Assembly (NCBI GenBank): GCA_022605425.2
Contig: JAKIMF020000004.1
Span: 186,001-250,000 of the forward strand
DNA length: 64,000 nt
Direction of reading: 5' to 3'
Origin: Hamiltosporidium tvaerminnensis
Lineage: Eukaryota > Microsporidia > Dubosqiidae
Part shown: positions 20,189-30,879 of the stretch, one piece after another
Layout: each line of letters begins with the position of its first letter
How positions within the stretch are numbered: the stretch's first letter is position 1
Made by a program: the position numbers and the translations under genes
The notes under the pieces: generated by a model
What the model saw: the letters and a program-made list of their open reading frames with translations, nothing else
Told to the model about the DNA's origin: nothing
Databases searched by the model: none

Positions 20189-22723
20189 ATGTCGAAACAA
20201 AAAATAAATATCAATGCACTTATTGACTGTGCTGAGGTTGTAAAATCACAAATTAAAAATAAAAAAACTCCATATACTGATTCACAAGTAGAAACTTTAA
20301 AAATTTATACTGATGAACTAACAAGAACAAGAATATCAGATTTTGAAATAATTCGGAGTTTGGCGAAAGGTGGGTATGGTGCGGTTTATATTGTAAAGAA
20401 TAAAACGGATGGAAAAGTATATGCAATGAAAAGAATATGTAAAAGTGAAGTAATCAAGCAACCGCATACTGCATTGTTTATGTCCGAGAAAGATGCAATG
20501 TTGGATGCTATTAATTCAGAATGGCTGGTTTATTTATATTCTGCTTTTCAAGATAAATCATACCTTTATTTTGTTATGGATTTTGTTCCTGGTGGGGATT
20601 TTATGGCTTTATTGGCCAGAAAAGGTGTCATTCCGGAGGAATGGATACGGTTTTACGCTGCTGAGATTTTATTGTCGTTGGAAGAGTTACATTTGCTTGG
20701 ATATTTACATAGAGATATAAAACCAGACAATATTTTAATAACTGCCAGTGGTCATATTAAATTGGCTGATTTTGGTAGTTGTGCCAAAAAAGTGGACGGA
20801 AAAGCACATTCTTCTGTAACTGTCGGTACACCAGATTATATAAGTCCAGAAGTATTAAATTCTATGTGTGAAGAATGTCAATATGGCGAAGAAGTTGATG
20901 TCTGGTCTTTTGGTGTTGTTTTGTACGAAATGATTTTTGGTGAACCGCCTTTTTATTCCAATTCTTTACAGGAAACGTATAAAAGAATTTCTAATATTTC
21001 ATTCAGTCTTCCATCAGAAATATCCGAAGATTTAAAAGATCTTTTGAAGAAGACAATTTGTCACAAAGATCATAGATTGAGTATCCAAGAACTTAAAAAA
21101 CATGCATTTTTTAAAAATTTAGATTTAAAAAATATTAAGAAAATGAATCCACCTTTTGTACCTAAAATATTAGATGAAACTGATATTTCTTACTTTGAAG
21201 ATGTTTGGGAAGATAAAGATTTTAATAAAAATGAAAAAGATGAAGGATTTTTAAATTTTGTTGGATTTACTTATGATTTAAAAATTATGGACAGTTTCTA
21301 TGATCTTATAATAACTAACAAAACAGATATTAAAGATAAAATAAAATATGAAAATTTTAATTTTAAAGAGATGCACGATACATTGAATTATACAAATTCG
21401 ATTGCACCAGGCGTGAATTATACAATAAAAACTGACAAAATTTTGAAAGATGAAAATTCATTGAATCAAACTATTTTAAAACCTAATTATTCAAATGAAG
21501 ATCATCCACCATCACCAATTTATTCAGAATATATAGAAAAAACATTTGGGCCTGTCATAATCGAAAAAACTTCAAAAGATTCAATCGTTGAAAATTCAAT
21601 CTATTTTCGTTCTAAATCTGTAATCTTAGAAAATATTGAAGATATAAAAAATATTGTTTTAAAAATAAGCGAAATAGAAAAAGATGTAGATTTATTAAAT
21701 CAGGAAAATAAGTATTTATCAAGTGAAATATTTCTTTATAGAAGACGATTAGATGAAATGGGAAATCTTACTAGTATGTATGAAGCAGAAGCAAAAAGTC
21801 TAGCCGTAGGTGTACCCGACATATCAGTAGAAGAAATCAAAAAACAACTTCGAATGAAAAAAACAGAAATTAGAGAATATCAGCAAAGGTTGGAAGAAGA
21901 GATTGTTCAAAGACAAAGATTAGAGAACGAGTTAATTAAAATAAAAGAAGAAAAAGAAAAAATTGCAAAAGAAAAAGGCAATATTTGTACAAAAGGCATT
22001 TTCAATGTTAAAATATTACAAATCAATAAAGACGAATCATACGAGAACTCAATTATCGATATAGAGGACAATAAATTTAGTTTCCAAGACAAATCTTCGA
22101 ATATAAATAATGTTTACCTTGAAAACTTGCGAAACAACGAACTTTATCATTTAACTATGAAAAAAAGAGCACTCATAATCAAAATAACTTTTATAAAAGA
22201 CGTAGAAAAAAGTATAAGTTCAATGTCTAGAACCAGTCTCAAAAGAGTAGAACAAGAGATTGATAGAGAAAATCAAATCAAAAAAGGAATTGAAGATATG
22301 ATTAAAATGCTAAATGGACAGGTTTTAGAAAATGCAATTAAACAACTCGAAGGATCAAAAAAGAAAATACATCAATTACAATTTGAATTAGAAAAAATCA
22401 AAAGATGCAGTTTAAATGAAGATTCAGAAGAAGAAGAGCAACCTTCAAATATCAAAGCATACGAATTTAATAATCATCGTTTTATTATAAAATCTTTTCC
22501 ACCTCATACTCTATGCTATCACTGTAATGAAGTACTTTATGGATTATGTGATCAAGGATATGAGTGTAGTGAATGTAAAATGATTGTTCATAAGTGTTGT
22601 TATGTATTAACTGATGTGTCTTGTGAAGTATATAAGGCTATGAGGAAAGGTGTATCATATTATGTTATGTTGAGAAATTTAGAAGAAAAAGAAAAATTAT
22701 TTAGAATTGTAAAAGGACTGTGA
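20189..22723 (+). CDS. AGC-type protein kinase with coiled coil and C1 domain (ROCK/MRCK/DMPK-like)
   Basis: The 844-residue protein has a kinase domain near residues 52-310: glycine loop LAKGGYGAVYIV (first Gly of GxGxxG is Ala59), Lys81, Glu100, catalytic HRD with Asp176 and Asn181, DFG at 194-196, and TVGTPDYISPE in the activation segment, all typical of the DMPK/ROCK branch of AGC kinases. A coiled coil runs roughly from 490 to 745. A C-terminal C1 zinc finger (about 761-812) shows H...C..C, HCNEVLYGL and CSECKMIVHKCC. ROCK and MRCK kinases act downstream of Rho/Cdc42 on actomyosin and morphogenesis. No PH, CNH or CRIB domain follows, so it is shorter than animal forms. A CCC at 20181-20183 lies six bases before the ATG. 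Repeat A1 ends 64 bp upstream. Confidence 0.93.
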   Translation: MSKQKININALIDCAEVVKSQIKNKKTPYTDSQVETLKIYTDELTRTRISDFEIIRSLAKGGYGAVYIVKNKTDGKVYAMKRICKSEVIKQPHTALFMSEKDAMLDAINSEWLVYLYSAFQDKSYLYFVMDFVPGGDFMALLARKGVIPEEWIRFYAAEILLSLEELHLLGYLHRDIKPDNILITASGHIKLADFGSCAKKVDGKAHSSVTVGTPDYISPEVLNSMCEECQYGEEVDVWSFGVVLYEMIFGEPPFYSNSLQETYKRISNISFSLPSEISEDLKDLLKKTICHKDHRLSIQELKKHAFFKNLDLKNIKKMNPPFVPKILDETDISYFEDVWEDKDFNKNEKDEGFLNFVGFTYDLKIMDSFYDLIITNKTDIKDKIKYENFNFKEMHDTLNYTNSIAPGVNYTIKTDKILKDENSLNQTILKPNYSNEDHPPSPIYSEYIEKTFGPVIIEKTSKDSIVENSIYFRSKSVILENIEDIKNIVLKISEIEKDVDLLNQENKYLSSEIFLYRRRLDEMGNLTSMYEAEAKSLAVGVPDISVEEIKKQLRMKKTEIREYQQRLEEEIVQRQRLENELIKIKEEKEKIAKEKGNICTKGIFNVKILQINKDESYENSIIDIEDNKFSFQDKSSNINNVYLENLRNNELYHLTMKKRALIIKITFIKDVEKSISSMSRTSLKRVEQEIDRENQIKKGIEDMIKMLNGQVLENAIKQLEGSKKKIHQLQFELEKIKRCSLNEDSEEEEQPSNIKAYEFNNHRFIIKSFPPHTLCYHCNEVLYGLCDQGYECSECKMIVHKCCYVLTDVSCEVYKAMRKGVSYYVMLRNLEEKEKLFRIVKGL

Positions 22724-23317
22724 TTAGTCTATTAATGGTAAAATTGAGTATAAAAATAATATAATGTTGAATTTTAAAATAAAAACTTTAAAAATAATTT
22801 TTTTAAGCAAATGATTTTTATATAAAAATGTATGGTTAAAACAAAAAAATTTAATGACTAAAAACAGACAAATTTATGCTGATTGCTAAATAGAAGTTTG
22901 GTGGGTATTTATTTTAAAATTACTAATGATTTACCTCTTCAATTTATAGAAAAAAAATCAAAAATGCTTGATACAAGTTACTTTTCATTAGTATGGCATT
23001 TTATGTTGTTCTCAGTGATAACCGATTGTATTTTTTAGATATTTGCGTACGAAATATGTACAAGAATTATGAATTTTATGAATCTGATCTTGAACTAAAT
23101 CGACTAATGAGATTAAATTTAAAATAGAAAGTTTTTTGGCAGATCAACGGAAATTACCTGAAATATTTTTTAGGTAAAGAATTGTGTATCAATCAATGCT
23201 TGAAGATAATGATAGGTCTTTCAAATTCTAGGTTCAATGTATTTATTTACTGTTGAACCCATTCCACGCCCACGATTTTTTCGCATTTAAGCTTAAAAAT
23301 AATATATATCTTCAAAT
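22724..23317. other. AT-rich intergenic DNA
   Basis: 3' flank of the kinase gene; nothing further recognised. The right part may already belong to the decayed integrase element. Confidence 0.45.
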
Positions 23318-25010
23318 TTACATATTATAATGATTTTTACAGCATTTTTGTTTCGTTTCTAATTTCTTTCGTTTCCTAATTTTTTTGATTTGAATAAATC
23401 TAATTAAGGAGAAAAACAGTAAAAACAAAATGAAAATCATTAAGAAATTTAAATGGAAAATGGAAAATGAAAAGTAAAAAATGGAAAATGCTATTTTTGA
23501 GGAAATAAGCAGTTTATGTTCAGATTTTGGCTTTTTATCATTCATACTCTTGTAAAGATGTGATAATTCCTCATGGTCATACTTCTTAATACAATTTTTG
23601 CAAGTAATTTTCTTTTTTTTTTGCATTTTAATAGAAAGCTATCACTACCAAATAGCAATAAATTTCCAAGCTGTCTCTCTTAAAAGCGAGCTATTTTGCT
23701 TTTACTTGATTTTGGATTAGTATCAAAACCCTTTTTAGTAGTAAAACATCATTTAGATTAATATAAACGAAATAAATGTAAATTCACATTATTTTTCATC
23801 TGCGCCACATATTTTTCTGGATAAGTAAATTAACCAGTTAGGGCAATGCCGATTTTATTTGATACTTTACGCCTCAAGATCTACTTTATTCTAATAAATG
23901 TCATTTTGATATTTAAATTTGTTTTTCAGTTATTTCTTTAATTTTGAGTTACCGGAATACTCTTCATAAATTGCATATTCTTCGAAATTAACAGCATTTT
24001 TGCATTCGCAACGTTTGAACACCTTAATAAGGGTTTTGCATATTCCAACGCCCTAAGTTTTAATCTGGTTAATCTCGAATTTATATCATAAACTAATTTA
24101 TCTTATTCGGTAAGGCATTTTAAATTTAAAGCAAGTTTGCGTTATTATAGTCTAATATCATCTCCAAATTTGTTCCTGATTTTGTGGATGTTTTGCTCTT
24201 GTAGTAATGGAAGAAATGTTGTATTGCGCACATATTTATCTTATTCATTCATTTACAAACTCTTTCCCTTATCTGTTTCTAGTGAGCAAGATCCATCTCT
24301 ATAAAACTATGATTTTCAGGTTTGGTCTCAAAATTGACTATTGACATGTTTGGTTTGGTATCATAAATTAAAACTTTGTGTGTAAATCCAAAATGTGTAA
24401 GATTCATCTAAGTCGATTATTATTTGTTTAGTATTTTCACATATGAACAAAATTTATTCGAACTTTTTTCAATGAATAATTCTCAGATATAAATGAATTC
24501 ATTATTTTGACTTCGATGCTGGTTATATTGGCTCGTTATAAGTAATTTTCTATTTTTTAACCTAAACCAGCAGTATTTTCTGGTAATTCACCGCTGCATT
24601 CTTTTATACCAATATTACAAGGAATGTGTTATATTACAAAGATTATCTTGCGCTATCTTGTTTTAATCAACTAAACTTTTTATAAGGTTGTCAACATCTG
24701 TGTATTCGCCTTATTACTTTCGATCCATATGTATCGGCTAGTCATTTCAAAGGCCATGTTGTCTAATTGTTATTAATTTGGAAGGTATTTTTCTTAAAAT
24801 TTCGAAGACTTTGGTTCTTCTAATTTAATATTTATCACAATCCACTTAATTTTGATTAAAATTTTTACCTGTTAGAAATACAATATATTTCATTCCTTCT
24901 GAAACATGAATATAGACAAAATTAAATCGAAATCTTTATTATATGAAAGTTCAGCTAAAAAAATAATTGATTTATTTAAAGTTATTTTTTAGTTTTTTTA
25001 TACTGGTTGT
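23318..25010 (-). mobile_element. Decayed integrase-type element, copy 1
   Basis: It is colinear, on the minus strand, with the region 29380-30850: shared pieces include TTTGCAA-TAATTTTCT with a CKNCIKKY peptide near the 23.5 kb end, a middle part around 23930-24260, and the outer end around 24800-24990 (TTTTGATTAAAATTTTTACCTGTTAGAAAT, then ATGAATATAGACAAAA). Frames are destroyed. The better-preserved second copy suggests a retroviral-type integrase (see there). Some of the match is by eye and fuzzy. Confidence 0.55.
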
Positions 25011-25209
25011 GGAATAGGTTCGACGATAAAAAAATTATTTATCAGGCAGCTTGGATAGTAATTTAGGCGCAAATAAAGTTGTATTTTAGAAATTAAATAA
25101 ATTAATTCTTAGCGGCTTATGTTTCATTGGCTCTATAATATTTTTCGCGGAAAAAGTACTTTTAATCCTATCATCAGCATAATAAATTTATTTATTCTTT
25201 AGCAAATAT

Positions 25210-25923
25210 GTGGTGGAGGAAGGATAACCACATAAAAAACTTTCTGCTTGGCAATGAGTATGTGAAACTGTTGTGAGATCATTGTTTGGATTTTTGATGG
25301 GAATAAAACCACCCTAGATCTTCGATCGTTCCCGGGAGTATTTATGAGGAGGAGAGGTCTAAGAAATGGAGAAACTTTTTCTATAATTTATTTGTAGTTT
25401 TTTATGTAACCAGATTGCAGACCGCAGCTGAACATGTAGGTAATTGCCATGTAAAAACATGGAAACCTAACCTTGCTCACCTGGTTAGAAAACTTAGCGT
25501 CTGGGAGATATAAAAATAGAAACCATTAAAAGCCGGGAAAGCTAAGTAACAGGTTATACCTGTTGGTATGACATTGCACTGTCTAGGTGGACCTCATGTA
25601 AATCTCTTAAATATATCTTAGCTAGAAGTTTATTGGGGTCAGAAAGTGTAGAGTAAGTGGGAATGCTGCATAGTCTTGGGGGAGCCCAGGGGGAACTTCG
25701 GCCTTCGATCACACTCCATGTGACGGACATTAACGAACTCTGGGCAACTGCTTTTCCCTATTATTTAGGTTCTAGACACCTGGTAGATGAAAGGCTTTGG
25801 GACGTAGGTATCGCAGGGGTTACTGATGGAGTTTTGGGGTAGCAGTTATTTATGTTCAACCTAGAACTGCGTTAATGTCATAAAAACAAATATAACACTT
25901 GCCACTATTTTAAAAAAGATGTG
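25210..25923 (-). repeat. Interspersed repeat A, copy A2 (reverse orientation)
   Basis: The reverse complement is nearly identical to A1 over its length, including both termini (GTGGTTATCCTTCCTCCACC at one end, TATCACATCTTTTTT at the other). Together A1 and A2 bracket the kinase gene and the dead integrase element as inverted repeats about 5 kb apart. A 61-codon frame at 25657-25842 is incidental. Confidence 0.85.
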
Positions 25924-26585
25924 ATACTTTTAAATAAACTCAAGCAAATATGATTGACACATGTTTAAAATAAAGATCTATGAAATTTATTATTTTAAAT
26001 TATGTTACATTTCATTTCTATAGTTGTTAATAAATTCAAATATTTTGTAGAAATGATTAAACTGGTATTTATATATGTTAATTTACAAACATTTTTCAAA
26101 ATAATATCTTCTGGTCTGAAAGTTTATTCATATATCAAATTGAGATAATATCTTTTTGAAAAATTATCCAAAATTTTAATTGAAGTCGATTTCGCACATA
26201 CAAAATAACTTTTAAGTACATATAATGCTCTCGATGTGAGTAAATTATCTAATTCATGTTTTTTACATTGCAAAAAATATTTTGTTCTTGATTTTTATCT
26301 AATTTATGAATATTTCAGGGCAAAAAATAAGTAATTAGTTTGAGAAATTTGCAAAATTTATATTTTAGCGTTTGTAGTTACAAACTTATCTTTTACTTTT
26401 TAAGATTTAAAGTTGGGTTTTTACCAATATTATAAACAATTTGGAATAAAATAATAGATATCTCTTCTTAAAAACCTAACGTAAAAAATAACAATTATAC
26501 AAAAAAAACATAATTCTTCTGACCCAAAGAAACTATAATTATAAACTAAAGCACATAAAAGCAAACTAAACTTTATTAGTTGAAA
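25924..26585. other. AT-rich intergenic DNA
   Basis: No gene, RNA or known repeat seen; 3' flank of the small secreted gene. Confidence 0.5.
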
Positions 26586-26828
26586 TCATGGTAAACCAAT
26601 GCCAGTGCGAGAATATCCTCCCGCAGCATAAGGGCCTAAATGATCAAAAGGTGATACTAACGCTTTTGGCCCTAACCCATAAAAACCTCCATACAATTGA
26701 CTTCTACCATTTGGTATATCCTCAAAGTTTTCTTTTAAATTACTAGTTTTATCAGAGGATCCATATTTTAAGCAAAGTGCGGATGCAATAGAAAATATAA
26801 AACAAAGTGCTTTTTTCATTTTAAACAT
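26586..26828 (-). CDS. Small secreted protein, NGRSQ-FG family, member 1
   Basis: The 80-residue protein has an N-terminal signal peptide (MFKMKKALCFIFSIASALC, cleavage likely near residue 19-22) and a short mature part. The core LKENFEDIPNGRSQLYGG is followed by GLGPKAL, PFDHLG-PYAAGGYSRTG. Four paralogues lie at 34578-38869, all on the same strand. It is not a family I recognise. Mature peptides rich in Gly, Pro and Tyr suggest a secreted structural or host-directed factor; this is inference. The upstream promoter block (26851-26880) is shared with the paralogues, which argues that this is a genuine expressed gene despite its size. Confidence 0.8.
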   Translation of the reverse strand: MFKMKKALCFIFSIASALCLKYGSSDKTSNLKENFEDIPNGRSQLYGGFYGLGPKALVSPFDHLGPYAAGGYSRTGIGLP

Positions 26829-26850
26829 AATTTATTCCGATTTTTTTGAA

Positions 26851-26880
26851 ATTTATATTTAATTTTGAAACCTATTTATC
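26851..26880 (-). promoter_or_regulatory. Shared promoter block of NGRSQ-FG family, member 1
   Basis: Coding-strand order is GATAAA, GTTTCA, then AATATAAAT, ending 22 bases before the ATG. The same three elements with the same spacing stand before all five family members. The last looks like a TATA box; the other two are unassigned. Confidence 0.65.
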
Positions 26881-27974
26881 TCTAGATTCTACTTTGGTTG
26901 AAAAAAAGTCTTTTTATTCTTAAATTTAAGTTCTGGTGTATTCTTTTTCCATATATAAAACATTAAAAATTTCATTTTCAGGATTTAATCGCAGATATGA
27001 ATGTTGAAACAATTATTTCAATTTTTTAATTTAAAGTATTAAATTTTTCTATTCGTTCAATTCAAAACAACAAGAACATGTTTCCTTTCTAAAGAATAAA
27101 GAAATATATAATCTTTGAACATTTTTTTACAGACTCAAATTCCGAATACATCGAACTCATGATAATATTCATCATAGCACAAAGTATTCTATCTAATGGA
27201 TCATAAAAGAAAGATAACGATTTGAGAACCAATTATAAAACACACAAAAAATTGACTTCTATTATCTATAAAATATGTAATTTGCAACTTTATTCTTAGA
27301 TATTTTTATATTAAATTACACTATTTTTTTCAAATAATAATTTTAATAGAAATATACAACACTAGTAGATCTTACTTATCCATGCATTTTCTTAATTGTA
27401 ACCATATTAAATTTATTAAAAAAAAAATACTATCATTAGTTAGCAACAGCTAAAATCGCTATTATAACTTTATTTTCCATTTTCAATGCAATAAATAAAT
27501 GAATGAATTTATAAAAAATAAATTACTTGTAAAAAATAAAATCAAAAATGTAGAAACAAATTATGATGAGCTGAATACAAGTAAAAAGTCAGTGCAAAAA
27601 TAAAAAAAAAACTTATCGGATGATCCAAATATTATCTTTCATGACACAAAAAAAAAACACATTCACCACCAAGTCAAACAGAAATCTAAACCAAGTTGCG
27701 AATTAAATATAATACCTTCGAACAAAACACTACCTCGATCTTAAGTAGTAGAATCTGTTTACGAGTCCTCGAAAAACTATCAAACCTTAATATTGTAGCT
27801 TCTCTTCAAAAGCGGATATCGAAGTGTGAATCATAATCAATTTTTTTTAGCTTACAGGTGGAATGACTTGGCTTCTTTTTTAATATAAATATGGCTAAGA
27901 GAATACACATAAAAAACGCATCAGAGTTTTTTTGTACTTCGATCAGAGAATTTACATGCAATCATATACTTATT
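26881..27974. other. AT-rich intergenic DNA
   Basis: Poly-A/T rich; no gene or known repeat recognised. Confidence 0.5.
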
Positions 27975-28175
27975 ATCTTATTCCCGTTCTCTCTTACCTC
28001 TCGGTGTCGAGGGGGAACAAATGAAAAAATTATAGTTGCCTATTTTAATCTGTTAATACTCGAGATTATAGGCGGTTAGCCTATAGATTAAGTATGCTTA
28101 TATGCCACCAAAATGTCAACAATCGATTTCAAACAATTCTACAGATTCATTGCAAGCAGATGGTTTCTAATATAG
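27975..28175 (+). repeat. Interspersed repeat B, short copy B2
   Basis: It begins with TTATTCCCGTTCTCTCTTAC and CTCTCGGTGTCGAGG like copies B3-B5 and ends with ACAGATTCATTGCAAGCAGATGG, the shared 3' end. The interior of the longest copy (B4) is missing. Confidence 0.6.
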
Positions 28176-29379
28176 TTAGTCCTCATTCAACGGCAATTAT
28201 AGTAGCAATACATTAAAACGAATCACGGTGCAAAATAAGGTCGATAAACGAACGAGAAAGAGAACAAAGGAAAACGATTTAGAATCGCCTAAGGACACAT
28301 CGAGGTATATTATTTGGCCAAAGAATTGGGGCATGTCTTGATATATAAGTATTTATGTATTAATTAAAAAATCTCGATTAGGAAACGTGGAGAATTTTAT
28401 TTTAAACTAAAACATAAACAATTTGTTTGATTGTGAAATTTTAGAGCCAATTAATCAAAAATCAGGAGGTTTTTTAGAAGTAAATTTTCTTTGTATATTA
28501 TAAAGAGAGAATATTATACAGGCTGCATTTAGTTTATGGCGAAGCAAACAAAAGAAAGTATAAAATAAAATTATAAGCAATAAATTTCAAAGAGTTTTCT
28601 GGAATTTTGTAGACAAAAGAGGCTAAATACTTCTAAAATGATGAGCTTTGGGAAAATCATGTGTGCTTTTAAATTCAACTAACAACCTAAGGATTTAATC
28701 TAAATTATTTTTAGTAAATATAGTAAAAAATTTCTTTCGCAAAGATGATTTAATGTATTTTTTTGAACTCAATTTGGAAAAAAGCTGTATATTTTAGCTC
28801 TTGCGAGATAGTATTTATCTGGGGTTGGTTATGGTTTTATATGGCTGGTTAATACGTTAATTTTTAATTTCAAGCCTATAGATTTTATGTAAAAAATATT
28901 AAAGAATAATATGAATAATTGCGTAACATGAGTATACAATGCCATTAAGACCAAATGCTTCATAAAGTATGGTTTTTTTCGATTGAAAGTATGTAAATAT
29001 ATTTAATTGTCATCTTGGTTGGTAACTTACCAGAATCGTTACTTCAGTATTTTCTTCATAATGGCTTACTACCATGCTGCAATATCTTTATATAATGTCA
29101 ACCCATTCCGTACCCATATTTTTTAAAAATCCATAAAAAGCTTTGAAATTATTTCATATGCCAGTTCTATTAAAAAAATCATTTAGCCACTCTAATTCAT
29201 TTCTTAATCCATTTCTTGATCGTTTAATATTTTTCGTATTTCTTTTTTTATATTTTAGGAAATAGAAATAACTAAAAAAAGAAAAAAAATGTTATTAAGA
29301 AGTTAAAACAAAAATAAACATAGAAAAACATAAATTTTGAAGATATAAACCATTAATCTTAAAAATTAAAGTTTAATCA
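28176..29379. other. Gene-less region
   Basis: AT-rich with no ORF; possibly old transposon debris, not identifiable by eye. Confidence 0.4.
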
Positions 29380-30850
29380 TTCATATTTTTGTCAGGATGA
29401 GGTAATTCATTATAATAATACTTCTTAATACAATTTTTGCAAACAATATGTTGTGTGCCCCTTACATTCTATTAAAAAGGCAGCATTGTCATCGTAAGCA
29501 ACAACTTTTAAAAGTTTTTCCTCATAGGAGCTAACCATTTTGCTTTTTTTTCGTCCTTAGATTGTTCTCGAAATCTCTCTTTAGTGTCAAACATCACCAG
29601 GATTCGATTTTAAACGAAAAAGGTGTACATCCGTATCATTTTTCATACGAGGTAAAAATTTGTCTCGATATTTAAGTTAAACTGTTGGAAGCTATCAATT
29701 TTATTGGATACTTTATTCTCAAAGGCTACTTGATCCTCATCAGATGGCATTTCCATGTTCTGAAATGTATTTTCAAGAAATTCATTAAATCCGAGCTTGA
29801 GGAATATTCTTTATAAATAGCATCTTCTTCATATTTAACTGCAATTTTGTCTTTACGACCTCTAAATACTTCCATTGGAGTTATCCTTATTGCACTGCTC
29901 TTGGGTTTGATTTAACCATGTACGATTTTCTTATATAAATCGATTCATCTTTTTTGGCTTGATATTCTTAAATTTATAGCAAGCTTGCGTATGGTTGTAT
30001 GGTTGCATCCCATAACTTTCGCTTGATTTTTTGGGTACTTTGCCCGTTCCATAATAAACGATATTTTTTGCTCAACACGTATTCTTTTTATTCGTTCGTT
30101 TAAAAACTCTTTTAATTATCTGTTTGTAAAATTCTAGGCGCGCCTTCAAGAAAAATAGGATTTACAGGCTCGTTTACAACACAGGCTGCTGACTTATTTT
30201 GCAATCGTACTCAAAATAAAACTTATAATATTCATTTAAATGTGTAAAATCGACCCATGACCTCATTATCTATGCAGTATTTCCGCATATCAACAAGATC
30301 TATCTGAATTCTTTCCCATAGATAATTTCCAGTTTTTGTCTGAATTGCATCGTTTCGCTCAAAAACTTATAATAATGGCAATCTTGGCAGGTTTTAAAGA
30401 ATAGTTCTGTTTTCTATCGCTAAATCCGCAGTAGCTTCTTGCAGTTTCCTCGTAATTGCTTTTATATCAATATAATCAAGTGGATGTATAGAAGCAAACA
30501 GTTGGCTTGCGTTTCTGCACAGTCATTTGCTTTAACTTCTTTAATAATATTTTTAAGACACGTCGTACATGACTTGGCGTTTTCAATGTATATATCACCT
30601 ACTCGTTTTAAATATCATCTTTTCTGATAGCGAATCATATTGGATGGTAACTTTCTTGAAATTTTAAAGTTTTTTAAGTCTTATAATTCCAAATTAGTCA
30701 CAATTCAGCTAATTTTGATAAAAATTTTTACTTGTTGAAAATAAATACATTTTTTCGCATCTAAACATGGATATAAACAAAAAAATCGGCTCCTCATTAT
30801 CAGAAAGTATACTTTAAACAATTCATTTACTTAAAAGCATTTTTTATCGT
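29380..30850 (-). mobile_element. Decayed integrase-type element, copy 2 (LTR-retrotransposon-like)
   Basis: Minus-strand translation, across stops and frameshifts, gives an HTH-like segment (LNERIKRIRVEQKISFIMER, near 30050-30110), then a segment with ITPMEVFRGRK (near 29865-29900) resembling the C-terminal end of retroviral-type integrases (TP-E--GRK), and a CKNCIKKY motif near 29420. Copy 1 is at 23318-25010. Assignment to Ty3-like or another integrase element is tentative. Confidence 0.5.
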
Positions 30851-30879
30851 TTTAATATATGAGTGGGAGATAAGCATTG

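Noticed and set aside
25657-25842. 61-codon frame in repeat A2
   Set aside because: Other near-identical repeat A copies break this frame; it reflects the repeat's higher GC content.
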